Source: Bacillota bacterium (GTDB lineage: Bacteria > Bacillota > Clostridia > Acetivibrionales > Acetivibrionaceae). From it: a DNA stretch of 64,000 nucleotides. Under the pieces are notes generated by a model. It was not told where the DNA came from and did not search any database. It was given only the letters and a program-made list of their open reading frames with translations. Location: NCBI GenBank assembly GCA_023398495.1, contig JAEWSG010000013.1, positions 1 through 64,000 of the forward strand, in the 5' to 3' direction. Both the position numbers and the translations under genes were made by a program. Positions 45,850 through 54,053 of this stretch are shown here, one piece after another (within the stretch, counting starts at the first letter, position 1; every line of letters starts with the position of its first letter).

Positions 45850-46197
45850 GTGACAAACAAAATAGTTTATCAAAGAGATTTGCTTTACCCGATTGATAAT
45901 GAAAATGAATTAGGAACCATGCATTTAGATGTGTTAGGAGTAGGTAAGAACGGAAAAATTCAGGTGGTTGTTGAAAACAAGTCAAAACATTTTCCGTTAA
46001 AATACATAGATTCAATAATTGTTACTATGCAGAAAGATGTATTTAACAGACTTGATGTTAAAGTTTTAGAAGGCGTTGACTTATATTTTCTTGCAGATGA
46101 GGAACTAAAAAAGCTTTATGGAGATAAGACCTATATAAAGGTTTTATTAAACGGTGCAAACACAAGTTTTGAGGCAGTTGATGAAATAAATATCTGA
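45850..46197 (+). CDS. Hypothetical protein, 115 aa
   Basis: Soluble, mainly beta-strand protein (starts MTNKIVYQRDLLYPID), no membrane segment, no cysteine, no motif I recognise. The GTG at 45850 is chosen because GGGAGG lies six bases upstream; the ATG at 45817 lacks one. It lies between two family B repeats with no cotranscribed neighbour. Confidence 0.7.
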   Translation: MTNKIVYQRDLLYPIDNENELGTMHLDVLGVGKNGKIQVVVENKSKHFPLKYIDSIIVTMQKDVFNRLDVKVLEGVDLYFLADEELKKLYGDKTYIKVLLNGANTSFEAVDEINI

Positions 46198-46255
46198 GGA
46201 AGAACCAAATTTGGTCGATTCCTAAAAAAACTAAATAAACCGTGAAAATGGTTTT

Positions 46256-46297
46256 AACAATAATGGGGAAGCCTATTGTGGCAACCCCATTATTGTT
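46256..46297 (+). other. Strong hairpin after the 115-aa gene
   Basis: AACAATAATGGGG (46256-46268) pairs perfectly with CCCCATTATTGTT (46285-46297). No T-run follows. It probably marks the 3' end of the transcript. Confidence 0.6.
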
Positions 46298-46298
46298 G

Positions 46299-46421
46299 GT
46301 AATGTTAAAAAGCACTAGCGGCCTGTAAAGTTTAATAGTTTAAGATAGCAGGCCACAAACAGAGGAAGTGCATTTTTAACATTATGAAAAACTAGAAATA
46401 AGTAATGTTAAAAAGCACTAG
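46299..46421 (+). repeat. Family B repeat, copy 3
   Basis: Contains stem GGCCTG (46320-46325)/CAGGCC (46349-46354), where copy 4 has GCCTCG/CGAGGC, then the distal hairpin TTTTTAACATTA/TAATGTTAAAAA and the end GCACTAG. A direct copy of TAATGTTAAAAAGCACTAG stands at each edge, as if two units had been joined. Confidence 0.78.
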
Positions 46422-46428
46422 CAGTTTT

Positions 46429-46818
46429 TCACGTATATGATTTTAAGGTTATTCTACTTCCGGTTTTTGGATTTATGACATCCAAATAAACAGTCTTGTA
46501 GTCCCGGTGAAATTCACTGTAGCAGTTATCGCATAATTGGCCGGATCTTATTGGTTTGCCGCACATTTCACAAAATAGAAAGTGGTTATTACTTTCTATT
46601 ATTTCAAGTCTGTTTTCTCTAAGGTAACGTTTTATTTTTCTTACTGCTACGTTCAAATCGGATACAACGTCAAACAGTTTAGCCCCCGGATGTTCAGTGA
46701 GATATTCCTTGATTTTCAAGAAATCTTGTTCATCACGTTTAGTACACAACTCACAAACATTATAAAAGCCGTTTGAACCAAACATTTTTCCGCATCTTTC
46801 ACAATTTACCATTTTCAC
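46429..46818 (-). CDS. YvyF-like zinc-ribbon protein
   Basis: 129 aa with four CxxC-type pairs: CERCGKMF near 5 and CELC near 22 at the N terminus, CEMCGKPI and CDNC near 85-100 at the C terminus; the middle (about 30-75) resembles a small helix-turn-helix. This matches the flagellar operon protein family TIGR03826/YvyF. No flagellar genes are adjacent, so it is an orphan copy here. The GTG start follows AGGGTGA by six bases. Confidence 0.8.
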   Translation of the reverse strand: MKMVNCERCGKMFGSNGFYNVCELCTKRDEQDFLKIKEYLTEHPGAKLFDVVSDLNVAVRKIKRYLRENRLEIIESNNHFLFCEMCGKPIRSGQLCDNCYSEFHRDYKTVYLDVINPKTGSRITLKSYT

Positions 46819-47025
46819 AAAAAATCACCCTGACTTTTGACAATTAGTCCAATGATTACTATAATATTATTATATACTCTTATTGACTTAAAGTTAATGA
46901 ATACAGGGTCTTATATTTATAGGTTCAAATTAATAGGACTTAACTTAGGAAATTAGACCTATGTAAAAATTGGCACAATGATATATAATAGTGGTGGCAG
47001 CATAAATCAGGAAAGGAATTACACT

Positions 47026-47931
47026 TTGAAATCCAACAGAATTGGTTATTTATATCTTTTAATTACAATAATTTTATTTAGTACATATGAAGTAGTCAGT
47101 AAGACTTTGGTTAACAAAGCTGATCCATTTCAAGTCAATTTTTTAAGATTTTTTATTGGTGGTGTTTTGCTGTTTATTATATTGCTAGTAAAAGGCGATA
47201 TTGCAATAAAGCTTAAAGAACTTGGATATGTGGCGGTAGTGGGAATAATTAATGTTGTACTTAGCATGAATTTATTGCAACTAAGCTTAAATATACCAAA
47301 CTCTAAAGCTTCTATTGCGGCAGTTATATTTAGCAGTAACCCTATATTTGTGACTGTTTTTGCAGCTATTATTGATAGAGAAAGAATCCGATTGTATAAA
47401 GTTATTGGTTTGATGTTTGGCGTGTTTGGTGTGATTATGATATCAATAAACGGTATGAAATTGGGTGTGTTGGATCTAAAAAGCCCTTTATTGGCTTTAG
47501 GATCAGCTATACTATATGGTTTGTATACTGTGCTGGGTGGGAAAGTGTCATCAAAAATTGGTAGCCTTAAGATGAATTCTTATTCATTTATTTTAGGAAG
47601 CTTGGCTTTATTACCATTTTTGATTTTCTTCAGACTTCCCGTGTTAAAGTTTGATTATTCTGCAACATATCAGTTGATATATCTGTCCCTGCTTGTAACT
47701 GGTGTTGCTTACCTTACCTATTTTATGGGACTGTCGATAATTGGTGCAAGCAAAGGCTCGTTGGTGTTCTTCCTGAAGCCTGTATTGGCAACAATTTTTT
47801 CTGTTATCATTTTGAGGGAGAGAGTTACAATTAATTTTGTTTTTGGAACTTTATTTATTATCTTAGGTATAACATTAGTGCTATATTGGAATAAGGTTCA
47901 AGTAAAGATTGGATTAAAGAAGGGGGTGTAA
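47026..47931 (+). CDS. EamA family (DMT superfamily) transporter
   Basis: 301 aa, ten predicted helices in two EamA repeats (about 5-140 and 150-295), with LRFFIGGVLLF and GVAYLTYFMGLSIIGASKGSL as typical blocks. Family members export amino acids or metabolites; substrate unknown. The TTG at 47026 is chosen because AAAGGA lies eight bases upstream and the protein then begins at the first helix. Confidence 0.88.
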   Translation: MKSNRIGYLYLLITIILFSTYEVVSKTLVNKADPFQVNFLRFFIGGVLLFIILLVKGDIAIKLKELGYVAVVGIINVVLSMNLLQLSLNIPNSKASIAAVIFSSNPIFVTVFAAIIDRERIRLYKVIGLMFGVFGVIMISINGMKLGVLDLKSPLLALGSAILYGLYTVLGGKVSSKIGSLKMNSYSFILGSLALLPFLIFFRLPVLKFDYSATYQLIYLSLLVTGVAYLTYFMGLSIIGASKGSLVFFLKPVLATIFSVIILRERVTINFVFGTLFIILGITLVLYWNKVQVKIGLKKGV

Positions 47932-48036
47932 AAAACTGTATATTAAGAGGTGAAATGTAATAATCTGATAACATATTTCAAGTTGAAGTTGAAACTAAAG
48001 CAATAAAAAATAATCCAAAAAGGAATAGAGGAATCT

Positions 48037-49167
48037 ATGATTAAGGATATCATTAGTGAGTCTATAAAGGAAAAGAAGCAAAAATTAGCTAAGTTTAAGC
48101 GTAATATGCTGTATTTCAGATGGACTTTGTTGATATTTATTGTTCCGGCTTTTCTATTTGGTTCAGAGTATGTTATTTCAAAAAATTCTGTAAGCCAGAT
48201 CATGGTGCTTATGGCAATCTATAATGCTTTAATAACTTGTTTGATTCTCTTTAGCAGGCCGGAAAAAGTCAAGAAAGAAATTAGTATTGTTTTCTATGTA
48301 GACGTGGTACTGATTTGCTTTATCTCGTTTATTCTTGGTGGCATTCAATCAGATATCTTTATTGTTCTGCTTTTTATAATTTCATACTATGGTATTAGCA
48401 GGAATATAACAAGTATAGTCAATATAACTGTGTTTACAATATCTGTATATTCTATGTCTGCTTTGTTTTTTGCAAGAAACAGCCTTGATGAATTTAACTA
48501 TTGGAGACTGATAACCAGGGATTTATTTATGCTCATTACTGCTTATGGAGTATCGCTTGTTATCATGGAAGTTAAAAAGTATGATGAGATGCACAAGCGG
48601 GAATTTAAGCTGGCAAGAACAGATAAGCTTACAGGACTTGCAAATAGGCATTATTTTGATCAAAAACTAGAAGAAGAAGCACTTTACGCAGATTATGCAA
48701 GAAAACCCCTGAATGTTCTGATGTTTGATATTGATAATTTTAAAAGGTTTAACGATACATACGGACATATATGGGGAGACAAGCTTTTATCATTGTTTGG
48801 AGATATCGTAATGCAAAATATCAGAAAGACGGACATACCTGTCCGATATGGAGGAGAAGAGTTTATTGTACTTATCGGAGACTTGGATATGGAGACGGTA
48901 AAAGGAATTGGTGACAGGATCAGGGGTCAGCTTGAAAAGCAGAACCTAAATGTAGGAAACGAAGAGACTAAGTGCAAAGTTACAGTGAGCTGTGGCATAG
49001 CTCAGTATCCGACGCATTCTAAAGATATAAAAGAGGTCGTAAATTTTGCAGATAAAGCGTTGTATTATGCTAAGGAAATAGGTAAGAATATTGTTGTCAG
49101 TTACGATGAGATAGGAAAGCTGAGGGAAACAGTACAGATAGATATAGAAACCTATTTAAGCAAATAG
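48037..49167 (+). CDS. Membrane diguanylate cyclase (GGDEF domain)
   Basis: 376 aa with six predicted N-terminal helices (about 28-180) and a GGDEF domain (190-350) that makes cyclic di-GMP from two GTP. Active-site motif GGEEF is at 272-276, and an inhibitory RxxD site (R263-D266) lies five residues before it, so product feedback is expected. AGAGGA precedes the ATG. The PilZ protein upstream is a plausible reader of the signal. Confidence 0.93.
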   Translation: MIKDIISESIKEKKQKLAKFKRNMLYFRWTLLIFIVPAFLFGSEYVISKNSVSQIMVLMAIYNALITCLILFSRPEKVKKEISIVFYVDVVLICFISFILGGIQSDIFIVLLFIISYYGISRNITSIVNITVFTISVYSMSALFFARNSLDEFNYWRLITRDLFMLITAYGVSLVIMEVKKYDEMHKREFKLARTDKLTGLANRHYFDQKLEEEALYADYARKPLNVLMFDIDNFKRFNDTYGHIWGDKLLSLFGDIVMQNIRKTDIPVRYGGEEFIVLIGDLDMETVKGIGDRIRGQLEKQNLNVGNEETKCKVTVSCGIAQYPTHSKDIKEVVNFADKALYYAKEIGKNIVVSYDEIGKLRETVQIDIETYLSK

Positions 49168-49201
49168 ATTTACAGAAAATGACGGAACACTAAAACACAA
49201 T

Positions 49202-50005
49202 TTATGATTCAGTGGTTTCCTTAACTATAGCTGGGTCTATCAAATACTTTTTAATTGCAGTATTAGCATGGAAGTTTATAATTAATCCTATTGTACTTAT
49301 GGAAACAGTTAGAAAGCCCAATATTCCCAACGGTAAAAAGACTCCTAATAATGTTATTATAACAGTGCACAAAAGATAAATCATAATATTTTTGAAAAAG
49401 TGTATTAAAGTAAATATCAATGCATTTTTATAGATGTGGAAAACAGTTAGTTCAATTGTAACCATCATCTGGTAGATATATATGTGCATCATTGAAAAAA
49501 TCACAAATATGATAAAAGCCATTCCTAATAATATATTGCTAATCAACCCTGTCTGGGATCTAAAAAAACTTATCTCAATTATAAGCACGGTTACTATTGC
49601 AAAATCAATTAATGATATTGCCAAGCCCTGTTTCCAGTTTTTCTTTACTTGTTCTTTAAAATCGTCAAAAATAAAGGTATGTTCTTCTCTTACAAAATTC
49701 CGAAATATATAAGTAAATCCTGCTTGAAGCGGTCCTATGGTGATCAACGGAAAACACACCAGAAGGCTGATGACAGTATAACCTATGAAAAAATTCAGAC
49801 TTTTTAGTTCCTTGTCTCCAGTAAAGAAATAGCTGCTTAAAAAGAATGCAGCGAAAATGGCTGGAATATTTAAGATAACATTCATCACATTGAGTAAAAT
49901 GAGTTTGGAAAACTTCCCTACATATATATCAAAGAATGTTTTTAGTTTGTTGTTATCTTTCTTTGTAATTATGTCTGTTTTTTGCTTATTTGAAAAATCT
50001 GGCAT
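49202..50005 (-). CDS. YesL-like (DUF624) membrane protein
   Basis: 267 aa with five to six helices. PLITIGPLQAGFTYIFRNFVREEHTF near 87-112 and the central IYIYQMMVTIEL fit the YesL/DUF624 family, found next to oligosaccharide ABC importers and YesMN two-component systems. It is divergent from just such an importer here. Role unknown, probably linked to sugar uptake or sensing. Confidence 0.75.
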   Translation of the reverse strand: MPDFSNKQKTDIITKKDNNKLKTFFDIYVGKFSKLILLNVMNVILNIPAIFAAFFLSSYFFTGDKELKSLNFFIGYTVISLLVCFPLITIGPLQAGFTYIFRNFVREEHTFIFDDFKEQVKKNWKQGLAISLIDFAIVTVLIIEISFFRSQTGLISNILLGMAFIIFVIFSMMHIYIYQMMVTIELTVFHIYKNALIFTLIHFFKNIMIYLLCTVIITLLGVFLPLGILGFLTVSISTIGLIINFHANTAIKKYLIDPAIVKETTES

Positions 50006-50193
50006 CTATTTTACACATCCCTATTATTATATTTTCTGTGTTTTGGCAATCCTATTTCAAAGGTAAAAATTATATAAATTAATGCTTAAATTGGCTAACA
50101 TAATTCTAACAGTTATGCATGGTTTATTCAATACAAAATGTAACCTTAATCTTCCAACGTAAAAAATATGAACAAAACGGCAAATTTGTCATG

Positions 50194-50220
50194 TAGAAAT
50201 TGAAGGCGAATTTCTATAAT
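50194..50220 (+). promoter_or_regulatory. Promoter -10 with overlapping operator-like dyad
   Basis: TATAAT (50215-50220) is overlapped by a perfect inverted repeat TAGAAATT (50194-50201)/AATTTCTA (50209-50216). No good -35 is present, which suits an activator-dependent promoter such as one driven by the YesN-like regulator downstream. Start of transcription would be near 50227. Confidence 0.5.
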
Positions 50221-50270
50221 ATTTTTGTATAAGGGTAACCCGATTTTGAAAATTTAAAGGGGCGAGAAAA

Positions 50271-51224
50271 ATGAGAACAAGTGCAACGATTGTTCCTGGT
50301 CAAAATGTTGTGGCACAGAAAAAGAAGAATAATAGTGAATTGAAAAGCAAATTTAGGAGGCAAAAATACATATTGTTGCTCTTGATTCCGGGTATTTTAT
50401 GGTATCTGATCTTTAAATATGCACCCATGTTAGGTGTATTTACTGCGTTTACGGATTATGGAACCAGAGCTTCGGTTTCTTTTGTCGGGTTCGAGAACTT
50501 CCAACAGTTGTTTACATCACCCGGTTTCTGGAACGCATTCCGCAATACATTGCTTATCAGTCTATATAATTTGCTTTTCTACTTCCCGCTGCCAATAATT
50601 CTTGCACTGCTTATGAATGAACTTGTATTTGTTAGGCTAAGGCGGCTTGTGCAATTTATTGTTTATATACCGCACTTTTTCTCTTGGGTTGTTGTTGGAG
50701 CGGTATTTGCATTGCTTTTATCACCTTCTCAGGGGATTGTAAACCAGATTATTATGTCACTAGGAGGCGAGTCCATATATTTTATGGCTGACCAGAACTG
50801 GTTCAGGTCTGTGCTAGTCGGGTCTTATATTTGGAGAGATGTGGGATATGGGACAGTCATATATATTGCAACTATTTCCACTATTGATGTGCAGCTTTAT
50901 GAAGCAGCTACTATTGATGGTGCTGGTTACTGGCAGAAAGTGATGTATGTTACACTTCCTTGTCTCAAAAGTACAATTGCTACTGTTTTGCTTCTTACTG
51001 TAGCCCGTGTGCTGCAAATTTTCGAACAGGTACTTGTTATGTATGTGCCATCGGTTTATAGTGTTAGTGAAGTTTTAACAACATATTCCTTCACAGAAGG
51101 GCTTCTTAACGGAAATATTGGATATGCAACAGCAATAAGTTTGTTTACGGCAGTAGTAAGTACAATTTTGGTTTTAGGCTGTAACAAGGTCAGCAAGAAA
51201 TTTCTCGGTGAGGGTATTATATAA
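50271..51224 (+). CDS. Oligosaccharide ABC transporter permease (YteP/LplB-like)
   Basis: 317 aa with six helices; the cytoplasmic EAA loop reads EAATIDGAGYWQKVMYVTLP near 222. The N-terminal extension and PGILWYLIFKYAPMLGVFTAF block are typical of the LplB/YteP branch, which in Bacillus imports rhamnogalacturonan oligosaccharides. GGGGCGAG precedes the ATG. No ATP-binding subunit is encoded nearby; such systems usually share one (MsmX type) from elsewhere. Confidence 0.92.
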   Translation: MRTSATIVPGQNVVAQKKKNNSELKSKFRRQKYILLLLIPGILWYLIFKYAPMLGVFTAFTDYGTRASVSFVGFENFQQLFTSPGFWNAFRNTLLISLYNLLFYFPLPIILALLMNELVFVRLRRLVQFIVYIPHFFSWVVVGAVFALLLSPSQGIVNQIIMSLGGESIYFMADQNWFRSVLVGSYIWRDVGYGTVIYIATISTIDVQLYEAATIDGAGYWQKVMYVTLPCLKSTIATVLLLTVARVLQIFEQVLVMYVPSVYSVSEVLTTYSFTEGLLNGNIGYATAISLFTAVVSTILVLGCNKVSKKFLGEGII

Positions 51225-51242
51225 CGAAGGGGGTAAATCAGA

Positions 51243-52115
51243 ATGCGATTAGAGAAATCAGGCCCGGTTGGATATTCAAGTCGGGGAAGAATAATGTTTA
51301 ATATTTTTAATGCATTGTTTTTGTTTATAGTTAGTCTGGCGGTTCTAATTCCGCTTCTTATAGTTGTATTCACATCAATTTCACCTGATGACGTGGTGGC
51401 TAGGGAGGGATATGTTCTAATTCCAAAGGGGTTTACCTTTGCAAACTATTTAGCTATCTTCCGAAGCGGATACATGGATGCTTTTCGTAATTCGATAGCT
51501 GTTACCCTCGTATCTACTGTGGTTTCTATGGCTATGACAGTGGTGATGGGCTATGCTCTGGCTCAAAGGGACCTAATTGGTAAAAAGTTTTTAATGAAGT
51601 TTATTGTGGCTACCATGGTTTTAGATGCCGGTATTATGCCTCTATATATGGTAGTAAAGCAATTAGGGATTATTGACAATTACCTGTCGCTTATATTACC
51701 AGCAGCAATTTCGACTTACAATCTTATTCTTATGAAGAACTATATGAGCGGTATACCTGAAAGTATTATTGAATCTGCTAGGATTGACGGATGTTCGGAG
51801 TTGGGGATTTTGCTCCGTATTGTTGTACCGGTGTCCATACCAATTATTGCGGCGGTAACATTGTTTTATACTGTAGCACACTGGAACAGTTACCTTCACG
51901 TAGTAATGTTTATTAATGACAGCAGTAAATATACCCTTCAGGTATTGTTAAGACAGCTTATTTTCCAATCAGAATCAGCAATATCATCTGCATCGGCACT
52001 TAATAACTTTAAGATGGCTGTTATGATAATGACAATGATACCTGTTTTAGTTTTGTATCCTTTTATACAGAAGTACTTTATTTCGGGAATTATGTTGGGA
52101 TCGGTTAAGGAATAG
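51243..52115 (+). CDS. Oligosaccharide ABC transporter permease (YtcP-like)
   Basis: 290 aa, six helices, EAA loop ESARIDGCSELGILLRIVVP near 178. It pairs with the permease 18 bp upstream to form the membrane channel. The AAGGGGGT site precedes the ATG. Confidence 0.93.
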   Translation: MRLEKSGPVGYSSRGRIMFNIFNALFLFIVSLAVLIPLLIVVFTSISPDDVVAREGYVLIPKGFTFANYLAIFRSGYMDAFRNSIAVTLVSTVVSMAMTVVMGYALAQRDLIGKKFLMKFIVATMVLDAGIMPLYMVVKQLGIIDNYLSLILPAAISTYNLILMKNYMSGIPESIIESARIDGCSELGILLRIVVPVSIPIIAAVTLFYTVAHWNSYLHVVMFINDSSKYTLQVLLRQLIFQSESAISSASALNNFKMAVMIMTMIPVLVLYPFIQKYFISGIMLGSVKE

Positions 52116-52182
52116 TGTACTGATGATATTTTTACATAAAATAGCTTATTATTAAAAAGAAATCTAGAAAGGGGTCAGGGAA

Positions 52183-53697
52183 ATGATGGGTGGAAAAAGG
52201 TTAATGACGTTGCTGGTATGTTTTATTTTGTCGGCTTCAACACTTGCGGGGTGTAAAGATAATGAGCCGGTAGTTGAAGAACCTACCAGTACAAGCTTAG
52301 CAGATGGAACAAAAACAGAGAGTCCGAAGGAAAAGGTTAAGTTGAGCATTTGTATGTCTCAGACTGGTTGGGGAGGCGAAGCTGTTGATCCTGAATTGAT
52401 GAAGGAAGTTGAAAAGGTGATTGAGGAGAAAACAAATACTGATTTGGTAATAACTGCACCGCCTCAGAGCAGTTATAATGACAAGCTGAATGTGTTGTTG
52501 GCTTCCGGACAGATACCTGATATCTTCGCAGTAAGGAAAGCGATGGATAATTTACAGGTTATGGCTTCAAGAGGATATACAATGCCTATGGATGAACTGC
52601 TTAAAAATGCACCTGAGATTACATCCTTGGTTAATTCAAAATATCTTGATTATTTAAGAGTGGATGGAAATATCCATGGCGTGCCTATGTATGTACCGCT
52701 TTCAAAAGTAATCTGGCTTAGAAAGGATTTGGCAGAAAAGAACGGGGTTAATCTTTCCGAGACACCTACCACGGAAGAATTCTATAATGAAATGAAAAAA
52801 TTAGTTGGGTCTGGGGCTATACCATTTACCTTCCCTAAGTTTCTTGATAATTTGCCTTTCTTCTTTAACCCTTTTGGTGCTTATTTTGGCATTGGTGTTA
52901 ATCAGGACGGGAAGTATTATGATGGTTTCAACACACTTCAGGCAAGGGAAGCCTTGACCTATATTGCAAAACTTTATAAAGACCAAATATGGGATAAGGA
53001 ATTCCTGACTAATGAAAATGCAACTATAAGAGAAAAGTTGTTTTCAGGTAAAGCAGCATCCACAATGGACTATTACAACAGATATATATACTATGCTTTG
53101 GAAAGCAAAAAAGTTAATGCGTCTACCGATTTTATGCCCATATATGAGTTGAAGGGTCCGAACGGTGATGGCGGTAACTTGAATGAAGCTATTCAGGATG
53201 TTCTTTGTATCTCATCGAAGTCTAAGGTTGCAGATAGAGCATTGGAAGTTATCAATTATTACTTTTATTCAGAAGAAGGTGTTAAACTCAGATGTCTAGG
53301 TGTAAAAGACAAACATTATACAGTTGAGAATAATTTCCTTAAAGCAACGGAAAAAGCTAAAAATTCTGGTTATAAATCTGACATAAATCAATTCCTGCTA
53401 TACTATCCAAAGGTTAATGACTATGGATTTGAGTGGGATGCGTCAACCAAAGAATTGCTGCCACAGCAGACTAAATATAACGAAGAGGCTACCAAACACT
53501 TAGGTCCCAAATTTGTAGTTCCAGGCGGAAAGTCCCAATTATACGATAAAAATCAGCCTGCATATAAGAAAAAGATTGAAGAGATTTCATCCAAAATCAT
53601 ATTGGGAACAATTAGTGTAGACGAAGGTTATAGGGAATATGAGGCATTCTGGAAGAGTATTAAGGGAGATCAAATGCTTGAACAGTTAAATAAATAA
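52183..53697 (+). CDS. Extracellular oligosaccharide-binding lipoprotein
   Basis: 504 aa. Lipoprotein signal peptide with lipobox STLAGC (lipidated C24), then a type 1 extracellular solute-binding domain (about 55-490) of the LipO/YtcQ kind. It would deliver oligosaccharides to the two permeases encoded just upstream. Plausible ligands, inferred from the hydrolases downstream, are unsaturated galacturonate or rhamnogalacturonan fragments. Confidence 0.92.
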   Translation: MMGGKRLMTLLVCFILSASTLAGCKDNEPVVEEPTSTSLADGTKTESPKEKVKLSICMSQTGWGGEAVDPELMKEVEKVIEEKTNTDLVITAPPQSSYNDKLNVLLASGQIPDIFAVRKAMDNLQVMASRGYTMPMDELLKNAPEITSLVNSKYLDYLRVDGNIHGVPMYVPLSKVIWLRKDLAEKNGVNLSETPTTEEFYNEMKKLVGSGAIPFTFPKFLDNLPFFFNPFGAYFGIGVNQDGKYYDGFNTLQAREALTYIAKLYKDQIWDKEFLTNENATIREKLFSGKAASTMDYYNRYIYYALESKKVNASTDFMPIYELKGPNGDGGNLNEAIQDVLCISSKSKVADRALEVINYYFYSEEGVKLRCLGVKDKHYTVENNFLKATEKAKNSGYKSDINQFLLYYPKVNDYGFEWDASTKELLPQQTKYNEEATKHLGPKFVVPGGKSQLYDKNQPAYKKKIEEISSKIILGTISVDEGYREYEAFWKSIKGDQMLEQLNK

Positions 53698-53699
53698 TT

Positions 53700-53767
53700 T
53701 TCTTGGTTTATTATCGTGAAAATATATTTTGTCCTTTTCACGATCTACATAAAGTAGGAACTTACTT
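53700..53767 (+). repeat. Family A repeat, copy 4 (distal half only)
   Basis: Matches the second half of copy 2: ATCGTGAAAA (53713-53722)/TTTTCACGAT (53735-53744) with a shorter loop, then GTAGGAACTTA as after copy 3. The first half is missing. Confidence 0.7.
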
Positions 53768-53807
53768 TTTGGTTGTAACTTAGCCCCCTTGAAAACTAGG
53801 GAAGTAT

Positions 53808-53845
53808 GCAGGATGGGATGAAATTCTTCCATCCTGCTATTTCTT
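53808..53845 (+). terminator. Terminator after the binding-protein gene
   Basis: GCAGGATGG (53808-53816) pairs with CCATCCTGC (53829-53837), followed by TATTTCTTT. It probably ends the importer transcript. Confidence 0.75.
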
Positions 53846-53924
53846 TAGAGTTGTTTTTTTATACCTAAGAAGAGATATAACTGATAAGGTGAGAATGTAG
53901 TATAATAGTAATATTAAAAAGCAC

Positions 53925-54032
53925 TAGTGCCTCGTAACAGAATTGATTTCTAGAGCGTCCGAGGCTTAGAGCAGATGAAGTGCATTTTTAACATTATGAA
54001 AAATTAGAAATAAGTAATGTTAAAAAGCACTA
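53925..54032 (+). repeat. Family B repeat, copy 4 (complete)
   Basis: Runs from TAGTGC to GCACTA (54027-54032). Proximal stem GCCTCG (53929-53934)/CGAGGC (53960-53965) and distal stem TTTTTAACATTA (53985-53996)/TAATGTTAAAAA (54015-54026). A partial second tail (ATTAAAAAGCACTA) stands just before it. A possible -10 (TATAAT, 53901-53906) precedes it. It ends six bases before the GGAGGT of the histidine kinase gene, so the repeat is inside that gene's leader. Confidence 0.8.
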
Positions 54033-54053
54033 TAGTTGGAGGTAGTTGCGTTT

